Assembly: GCA_049802875.1 (NCBI GenBank)
Contig: JBARNH010000007.1
Location: 106,611 to 170,610 of the forward strand
DNA: 64,000 nucleotides
Source of the DNA: Lutacidiplasma sp049802875
GTDB lineage: Archaea > Thermoplasmatota > Thermoplasmata > Lutacidiplasmatales > UBA184
Direction: 5' to 3'
Made by a program: the position numbers and the translations under genes. Positions within the stretch are counted from its first letter, which is position 1. Each line of letters begins with the position of its first letter. The notes under the pieces were generated by a model. It was not told the DNA's origin and did no database searches. It worked only from the letters and a program-made list of their open reading frames with translations. This document shows positions 59,044 through 64,000 of the stretch, in pieces.

Positions 59044-59099
59044 CGTCGGGTCGATCGTTCGATCCGGGAATCAAGGCGGGGAGCGCGACACCGGCCCGG

Positions 59100-59657
59100 T
59101 CAGCTCTCGCGGGGTAATCGCTGGAGCTCGAGCTGCCCGATGAGGAGGCGCACGTGTTCCTTCGCGATCGCGTCCACCAGGACGAACGACACTCCCTCTC
59201 CGGGGATCCCGTAGAGTACGGTCGCGCCGTTCGGGAGCGATTCGACCAGCGCGAGCGACCCCATGTCCTCTTCGCCGTCGACCTCGATGAGGCCACCGCC
59301 GGCGGCGAGGATCTTCCGCACCGCACTGCGGAGGTCCTCGGTAAGGAACCCGGGAGGATTCTTCACGCGAACCCGCCGCCGGGCAGCGAGGCGCTCGAAC
59401 TGCTCTGGGGGAACCGGTTCCTGCCGTCGCGTCTTGTAGTCGACGATCCCCACGAGCGGTAGGTGGTCGAGCTCGATGGCGCGCGCGGTCACCCGGTCGC
59501 CGCACGTCGCGAACACGCCGAGGGCTCGGATCCGACGGTCGGCCTCGTCACCGGAAAAGACCGGGCCGTACCGTTCGGCGAGGGTGGGGCGGAGCGCCTC
59601 GGGAACCGCCCACGCCCGGCCGTCACTTGACGCGGAGCGCGTACCGACCCGCGGCAT
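59100..59657 (-). CDS. GTP-dependent dephospho-CoA kinase (DUF359 family)
   Basis: A 185-residue archaeal enzyme for the last step of coenzyme A synthesis, phosphorylating dephospho-CoA with GTP. Characteristic segments are LPLVGIVDYKTRRQEPV, VRVKNPPGFLTEDL, GLIEVDGEEDMGSLALVESLP and TVLYGIPGEG, which match DUF359. Start ATG 59657 makes a 35-bp overlap with the spt4 stop region; a later start is possible. It is the last gene of the rpo7-spt4-dephospho-CoA kinase transcript, an order seen in many archaea. Confidence 0.88.
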   Translation of the reverse strand: MPRVGTRSASSDGRAWAVPEALRPTLAERYGPVFSGDEADRRIRALGVFATCGDRVTARAIELDHLPLVGIVDYKTRRQEPVPPEQFERLAARRRVRVKNPPGFLTEDLRSAVRKILAAGGGLIEVDGEEDMGSLALVESLPNGATVLYGIPGEGVSFVLVDAIAKEHVRLLIGQLELQRLPRES

Positions 59658-59808
59658 GGATCCCCATCTTCCGGGCTATCTCCGACTTCTCGGGGTCGAT
59701 CACAATGAGGTAGCCCTGCCACTCCCGCGAGACCTCCCCGCCGCACCGGGGGCACTTCGCCTGGTCGGTGATCGTGCTGCAGTTCTTGCACGCCTTGAGG
59801 TTGATCAT
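59623..59808 (-). CDS. spt4: Transcription elongation factor Spt4 (Rpo E'')
   Basis: A 61-residue zinc protein beginning MINLKACKNCSTITDQAKCPRCGG with four Cys ligands (residues 7, 10, 19, 22), then REWQGYLIVIDPEKSEIARKMGI, diagnostic of archaeal Spt4. It binds Spt5 and increases RNA polymerase processivity. It overlaps rpo7 by 4 bp and the dephospho-CoA kinase gene by 35 bp. Confidence 0.95.
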   Translation of the reverse strand: MINLKACKNCSTITDQAKCPRCGGEVSREWQGYLIVIDPEKSEIARKMGIHAAGRYALRVK

Positions 59809-60467
59809 GCTGACTCCGCCGCGGCGGGAGCTTTCACCGCGGGCTTCGCGGGGACCGCCGGTTTGGCCGGCAGGCGCTTCCCGGCGGGCGGACCGCTCTT
59901 CTTTCCGCCCTTGTCTTCGCTCTTTTTGTGGACCTCTACGATCCACTCGAGGCGGCCGAGGGCGGGCTGGCGCATGGTGAGTCCGATGCGGCTGTCCCGC
60001 GGGGAGATCTCGGAGAGCGAAAGGGAGACCACGCGGGCGCGAACCTTGTATCCAACCTTGAGGTCCTTCTTGCTCTCGACGCCCACCAAGCGTTGGTTGT
60101 GTTCGTCGATGTTCACCCGGTCGTCCATGATCTGGGAGACGTGGAGCAGACCGTCGAGCGGACCGAAGCGCACGAAGGCGCCGAACTTGCGGATCTCCAC
60201 GACCGACCCCTCGACGACCTCCTGGATCTCCGGCCGGAACAGGAGCGCCTCGTACTCGACCTCCTGGTAGACTCCGCCGTCGCCGTGAATGATGTGACCC
60301 TCTCCGAGCGGCTTCACATCGCGGATCGTCACCGCGAGGTTCTGGCCGTCGACGAGCTTGCCTTCGAACTGCTGCTGGGCGAGCTCGGTGAGGACGTTCG
60401 AAAGCTCGGGGCCAAGCCGTTCCGGCGGGATCCGAACGACGTCCCGTCGATGATCTAGGTAGTACAT
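59805..60467 (-). CDS. rpo7: DNA-directed RNA polymerase subunit Rpo7 (E')
   Basis: A 220-residue stalk subunit that pairs with Rpo4. It starts MYYLDHRRDVVRIPPERLGP and contains an S1-type OB fold with VVEGSVVEIRKFGAFVRFGPLDGLLHVSQIMDD and GLTMRQPALGRLEWI. A Lys/Ala/Pro-rich tail of about 37 residues (GGKKSGPPAGKRLPAKP...) is longer than the usual Rpo7 end of 180-190 residues. ATG 60467 lies about 27 nt after the TATA-like CTTATAG (60491-60497). First gene of the operon. Confidence 0.95.
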   Translation of the reverse strand: MYYLDHRRDVVRIPPERLGPELSNVLTELAQQQFEGKLVDGQNLAVTIRDVKPLGEGHIIHGDGGVYQEVEYEALLFRPEIQEVVEGSVVEIRKFGAFVRFGPLDGLLHVSQIMDDRVNIDEHNQRLVGVESKKDLKVGYKVRARVVSLSLSEISPRDSRIGLTMRQPALGRLEWIVEVHKKSEDKGGKKSGPPAGKRLPAKPAVPAKPAVKAPAAAESA

Positions 60468-60490
60468 GCGCCGCGCGCGAGCGGGGCGAC

Positions 60491-60497
60491 CTATAAG
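60491..60497 (-). promoter_or_regulatory. TATA box of the rpo7-spt4 operon
   Basis: CTTATAG on the minus strand, centred 26-27 nt upstream of ATG 60467, so transcripts would start at or within one or two bases of the rpo7 start codon. Confidence 0.6.
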
Positions 60498-60537
60498 ATT
60501 CTTGGGGTGCGGACGGCTTCGCCCAGCAACGAGTTTC

Positions 60538-61155
60538 CTACGAACTCGCCCGGGCATAGTGGAGGAGGAGGGCCCCCGTCTTGTGGGGTCGCGCCTCCAA
60601 CAACGTGAAATCGTGTCGACCCGGCGCCCCGCGGGGAACGACATCCTCGTCGTGGTCCGGGTTACCCACCACGCGGAAGAACGGCTTCCCCCCTCCCACG
60701 ATGCTGGGAAAGACCGTGATGAACAGCTCGTCCGCGAGGTCCCGTTCCAAGAAGGATTGGGCGAGTTTGGGACCTCCGCCCAAGACGATATCCTTCCCCG
60801 GCAGCGACTTGAGTCGGGCCACCTCCTCCCCGAGGTCGCCTCGGACGATCCTGGACGTCGGCCAGTCGGCCGACGGGAGCGTCTTCGAGAACACGACCTT
60901 CTCCGCGCGGTCGGCGTACCGCGAGAACTCCCGCATGAACTTCCCCGCGGTCGGCTCGTCCTTCCAGCGGGGCCAGAAAGCGGCCCACTTCTCGTACGTT
61001 CGCCGACCCAAGAGAAGGGTATCCGTTGAATCCAGTCGGGAAGCCCACATCGGCGGTGCCTCGCCGGGAGCGTTCGGTTCAGGGTCCTCGGGGTAGTCGG
61101 GAAACTCGGCGACACCGTCCAGGGTCATGAACATCAGCACCTGCACTTTCCTCAT
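60538..61155 (-). CDS. Dihydrofolate reductase-like (RibD C-terminal domain) protein
   Basis: A 205-residue reductase of the DHFR/RibD_C fold. MRKVQVLMFMTLDGVAEFPDYPE is the N-terminus, then DTLLLGRRTYEKWAAFWP, KVVFSKTLPSADWPTSRIV and the NADPH-binding LPGKDIVLGGGPKLAQSFLERDLADELFITVFPSIVGGGKPFF. Standalone YwjB/YyaP-type members are NADPH reductases of unresolved substrate. ATG 61155 suits the family start; the open frame upstream is not used. Confidence 0.88.
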   Translation of the reverse strand: MRKVQVLMFMTLDGVAEFPDYPEDPEPNAPGEAPPMWASRLDSTDTLLLGRRTYEKWAAFWPRWKDEPTAGKFMREFSRYADRAEKVVFSKTLPSADWPTSRIVRGDLGEEVARLKSLPGKDIVLGGGPKLAQSFLERDLADELFITVFPSIVGGGKPFFRVVGNPDHDEDVVPRGAPGRHDFTLLEARPHKTGALLLHYARASS

Positions 61156-61260
61156 GGGTGACCGGTACGCTAGAGCGCGAAAGTCTCGGGACACTTAAGG
61201 ACCGTAAAGTCGACCGACCCCTCCCTCCACCCGCCTCGCCCGGCCGACCGGGGTCCGCCG

Positions 61261-62283
61261 CTAAGCCGGTGTCAGGCCGAGGGCCCGGTCCGTGACCGCG
61301 ATCGAAGCGAGTCCGTCGGGGGCGAGGTCGAACATTGCTCGAATCGCGTCGATGTTTTCGGGCACGACCACCGACTCCTGATGGATCCCCTGGAAGAAGT
61401 AGGCTTCCCGTCCGTCGAGACTGACGCCTTCCTGCCAGAGGACGTTCTCCATCACGTCGTTGAGCCCGATCCCCCGGCTGCGGCCGAATTCCATCACCTG
61501 GGGGGTCCCGTCGACATGCTCCCACGGGGCGAAGACGCGAAAGCGAGGTGTGGACCGAAAGGCTTCGACGAGCTCGGCGACGTCGCCCGGAGGCGTCCGA
61601 AACCGAACGTGGTTGACATGCACGTGCATCAACGTCGTCGGGACGACCAGTGCGACCGTCGCGATCGACAGCTCGGGAAAGATCGTCTGGACGTCCGGCC
61701 CGTGGTGCGAGGGAATGTGGAGCGACGGGATGATGCCGTTCAGCGGGCCCTTCTTCGACTCGGCGGGGTCCGCCGCGCGGCGGACGAGGGTGACGTCCCA
61801 GTGGTCGATTCCCCAGCGCGGCGTCAGCACGGCCGCCGCTCGCGCGATACCGGTCGAGTTGCAGGAGATGACCCGGAGTCGGCGCTTCCCACGGCCGGCG
61901 GCAAAGTTCCCCAACGCGTTGAACGAGGCTTCGGCGACGGTCGCCTTCTCTCCACCCTGGAACACGGCCCGCACGTTCGCTGCGTCGTACAGCTTACGGT
62001 TCTCGGCACCGACCTTATCGGGCGTTGCGTCCACGACCACGTCCGCACGAGGGATGAGGTCGTGGATCGTTCCCGCGACCGACAGGCCCGCCGCCTCGAA
62101 CTCCGCGGCACGGCCGTCGCCCGAAACGTAGAGCGGATACCCCTTCTCGATCGCGCGGCGGGCCTCGAAGCTCGGTCGGGTCTTGGCGACCCCGACCAAC
62201 TCCATGTCGGGTTGCTTCGCGACCGCGTCGGCGATTCGCTTACCGATCGTTCCGTACCCGTTGACCGCCACGCGAACTCGCAC
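61261..62283 (-). CDS. gap: Archaeal type II glyceraldehyde-3-phosphate dehydrogenase
   Basis: A 340-residue enzyme: NAD(P) motif VNGYGTIGKRIADAV, then ATPDKVGAENRKLY, catalytic Cys in ISCNSTGIAR (about 140) and VVPTTLMHVHVNHVR with conserved His residues near the phosphate site. It oxidises glyceraldehyde-3-phosphate to 1,3-bisphosphoglycerate (or the reverse, in gluconeogenesis). GTG 62283 has GGGAGG upstream; the promoter TATA-like CTTTATCC is near 62323. Divergent from the acyl-CoA dehydrogenase gene. Length and motifs are the standard archaeal form. Confidence 0.95.
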   Translation of the reverse strand: MRVRVAVNGYGTIGKRIADAVAKQPDMELVGVAKTRPSFEARRAIEKGYPLYVSGDGRAAEFEAAGLSVAGTIHDLIPRADVVVDATPDKVGAENRKLYDAANVRAVFQGGEKATVAEASFNALGNFAAGRGKRRLRVISCNSTGIARAAAVLTPRWGIDHWDVTLVRRAADPAESKKGPLNGIIPSLHIPSHHGPDVQTIFPELSIATVALVVPTTLMHVHVNHVRFRTPPGDVAELVEAFRSTPRFRVFAPWEHVDGTPQVMEFGRSRGIGLNDVMENVLWQEGVSLDGREAYFFQGIHQESVVVPENIDAIRAMFDLAPDGLASIAVTDRALGLTPA

Positions 62284-62398
62284 GGAAATTCGTCCTCCCG
62301 GGCGTCGAGCGAGGGCCGGGATAAAGGCATTCCCCGGGCGGCGGTAGGGACGGTCCACTAGCCTTTATCCCCGGGCGCACGTCGCCGCCCGATATCTG

Positions 62399-63589
62399 AT
62401 GGAGTTCCGGCTCAGCGACGAGGAAGAGGCGTTCCAGACCGCCGTCCGCCGATTCGGCGATCGGGTCCTCCGCACCCACGAGCGACAGATCGACGCGGAG
62501 GGGAGGATCCCCGAAGCGGTGCTGCGACCGATGGCCGAGCTGGGGCTTCTCGCGATGCCCGTGGCGACCGAGTATGGGGGCATGGGAGCCTCGGCGGTGC
62601 TGACGGAGCTCGCGGCCGAAGAGGTCGGCCGGGGCGACTTCTCCATGGCGACCGCCGTGTTCTTTCTTCTCGAGGCGGGATGGGGCTACATCCTGAGTCG
62701 GCACGGGACCGAGGAGACGAGGCGGGAGGTCCTTCCGCCCGTCTGTCGCGGGGAAGCATTCCTCGGGATCGCGACGACGGAGCCGACCGGGGGCAGCGAC
62801 CTCGCGAACATGCGCACCGCGTCCCGACGGGACGGCGATGCGTTCGTGCTGCGGGGGGAGAAGGCGTTCGTCTCCGGTGTGGAGGAAGCGAAGCGCCTCG
62901 GCGGTGGGCACCTCACGCTCTCCCGGGCCGCCGAGGGAGGATTCAACTTCCTCTACGTGCCGACGCGGTCGGACGGAATTGCAACCCAGAAGTTCGAGAA
63001 CATGGGCCGGATGGGCATCTCGACGGGAGGGCTCACCTACTCCGACGTTCGGGTCCCCGCTCGGTTTCTGATCGGAGGCGAAGGGAAGGGGTTCGAGTGC
63101 GCGATGGAGGGATTCTCCGTGGCGCGCACGTTCGTGAGCGCTGCGTGCATCGGAGCGGCCGAGCGAGCGCTCGAGACCGGCATGGCGTACATCCGGGAAC
63201 GGCACGCTTTTGGGCAACCGCTCGGCAAGTTCGAGGGGATCCAGTTCGAGCTCGTCGACCTGTGGGCCCAGGTCGAGGCGGTCAAGTGGCAGTGTCGTCG
63301 AGCCGCGTGGCTCCTCGACACCTACACGCTGAAGGGCGACGCGTCCCACCGCTCCGAGGTCGACCGGGCCGTGGCCAGTGTGAAGCTCACCGCGCCGCCG
63401 ATCGCCTTCGAGTGCGTGAAGCGCGTCATGATGTGGTTCGGGGCCGCGGGGTTCACCAAGGACGTGGGGCTCGAGCTCGGGTTCCGGGGGATCATGTCGT
63501 ATCTCGTCGGGGCGGAGGGCGGTCTCAACATCATGCGGATCATCCTCGGACGCGAGCTCCTCGGGAAGGAGTTCCTGGCCTACAAGTGA
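62399..63589 (+). CDS. Acyl-CoA dehydrogenase family flavoprotein
   Basis: A 396-residue FAD enzyme: MEFRLSDEEEAFQTAVRRFGD, LGLLAMPVATEYGGMGAS, the flavin loop ATTEPTGGSDLANMRTAS, AFVSGVEEAKRLGG, TYSDVRVPARFLIGGEGKGFECAMEGF and ERHAFGQPLGKFEGIQFELVD, then MMWFGAAGFTKDVGLEL near the end. The general base Glu is probably in the GLEL segment. It removes hydrogens at the alpha-beta carbons of an acyl-CoA, using ETF as electron acceptor in related systems. A TATA-like CTTTATCC lies about 33 nt upstream of the start. A thiL gene follows after 7 bp, perhaps in the same transcript. Confidence 0.92.
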   Translation: MEFRLSDEEEAFQTAVRRFGDRVLRTHERQIDAEGRIPEAVLRPMAELGLLAMPVATEYGGMGASAVLTELAAEEVGRGDFSMATAVFFLLEAGWGYILSRHGTEETRREVLPPVCRGEAFLGIATTEPTGGSDLANMRTASRRDGDAFVLRGEKAFVSGVEEAKRLGGGHLTLSRAAEGGFNFLYVPTRSDGIATQKFENMGRMGISTGGLTYSDVRVPARFLIGGEGKGFECAMEGFSVARTFVSAACIGAAERALETGMAYIRERHAFGQPLGKFEGIQFELVDLWAQVEAVKWQCRRAAWLLDTYTLKGDASHRSEVDRAVASVKLTAPPIAFECVKRVMMWFGAAGFTKDVGLELGFRGIMSYLVGAEGGLNIMRIILGRELLGKEFLAYK

Positions 63590-63596
63590 GGGCGCG

Positions 63597-64000
63597 ATGA
63601 CGGGCCGCACGCCGCGCTCGTCCCGCCCCATCCGCGAGCGAGAGTTCCACCGCTGGCTCGCCCGCACCCTTCCCTCGGGTCGGGGAGGGCTCCTCCCTCT
63701 CGGGGACGACGCGGCGGCCCTCTCACCGCCGCCGGGCCGCGTGGCGGTCGTCTCCACCGATACCCTGGTCGAGGGGTTCCACTTCCTGCCGAAGTCACCG
63801 CCCGCACGGGTGGGCGCGGCGGCCGCCGGGGTGAGCTTCTCGGACCTCGCGGCGAAGGGCGCGGTCCCCGACGCGATCCTCCTCGCTCTCGTGCTCCCGC
63901 GGGGCTCCCCTCGGAGTTGGGCCGAGGCCGTCGTCCGAGGCGCGGAGCGGTTCGGGTCCCGCTTCGGCGCGCACGTCGTGGGCGGCGATACGAAGCCGGG
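63597..64000 (+). CDS. thiL: Thiamine-monophosphate kinase ThiL (3' end beyond window)
   Basis: 134 complete codons of a ThiL kinase, which phosphorylates thiamine monophosphate to the diphosphate cofactor. The ATP/Mg motifs are present: PLGDDAAAL, VSTDTLVEGFHFL, GVSFSDLAAKGAVPDAIL and the closing VVGGDTKPG that coordinates metal-ATP. ATG 63597 lies seven bases after the acyl-CoA dehydrogenase stop. The C-terminal half runs off the window. Confidence 0.93.
   Translation, partial: MTGRTPRSSRPIREREFHRWLARTLPSGRGGLLPLGDDAAALSPPPGRVAVVSTDTLVEGFHFLPKSPPARVGAAAAGVSFSDLAAKGAVPDAILLALVLPRGSPRSWAEAVVRGAERFGSRFGAHVVGGDTKP

Noticed and set aside
1..64000. CRISPR arrays, insertion sequences, integrases, phage genes
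   Set aside because: I looked for regularly spaced short repeats, transposase motifs and phage structural genes and found none; the only tandem repeats are the Ig modules.

Overview
The window looks like a chromosome fragment of a high-GC (about 60%) archaeon, most likely a terrestrial, acid-associated member of the Thermoplasmatota; the lineage is an inference. Archaeal markers are an rpo7-spt4-(DUF359 dephospho-CoA kinase) operon, an archaeal type II glyceraldehyde-3-phosphate dehydrogenase, archaeal-type thiL, a thermopsin-like secreted protease, and promoter structure. Many genes have an AT-rich TATA-like box centred about 26-27 nt upstream of the start codon and no room for a leader, so I used that spacing to choose many starts. 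No rRNA, tRNA, CRISPR array, integrase or transposase was found.

Layout. 0-5 kb: MarR regulator divergent from a DrrAB-like ABC exporter, an ArsR-SRPBCC operon, and a MetE-like methyltransferase. 5-14 kb: a membrane-anchored Ig-repeat surface protein, an HTH/membrane-protein pair, a secreted beta-propeller, small SRPBCC and DinB proteins, an alpha/beta hydrolase and an M19 dipeptidase. 14-18 kb: a four-gene metal-uptake operon (DtxR-type repressor, binding protein, ATPase, unusually long permease) behind a palindromic operator. 18-32 kb: many single-gene units, including SRPBCC, tautomerase, TetR, SDR, methyltransferase, zincin-like protein, terpenoid-cyclase-fold protein, S9 peptidase, SGNH hydrolase and ornithine-cyclodeaminase-like protein. 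Two of these genes are interrupted by in-frame TGA codons and one by a frameshift. 32-44 kb: adenylate cyclase-TolB-TPR protein with an SH3 neighbour, a degraded membrane gene, thermopsin, a KaiC-like protein lacking a P-loop, and a zinc-ribbon/LURP-one-like protein. 44-57 kb: OsmC, MBL hydrolase, isoprenylcysteine-methyltransferase-like protein, TfoX-like protein, orphan OppC permease, Rieske protein, two paralogous double-HTH regulators, VOC and GNAT proteins, and a two-gene nucleotidyltransferase module resembling toxin-antitoxin loci. 57-64 kb: MFS exporter and the core archaeal genes, ending inside thiL.

The most unexpected signal is an exact inverted repeat, GTGCAA-N6-TTGCAC, found three times and only between genes (4880, 20276, 24267), with a weaker fourth copy at 13837. 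It behaves like the operator of an unidentified regulator. Other leads are the two in-frame TGA codons 1.8 kb apart, at positions where the families carry Cys and Trp; a shared C-terminal domain predicted on opposite sides of the membrane in two surface proteins; and the nucleotidyltransferase module under a 12-bp palindromic TATA box.
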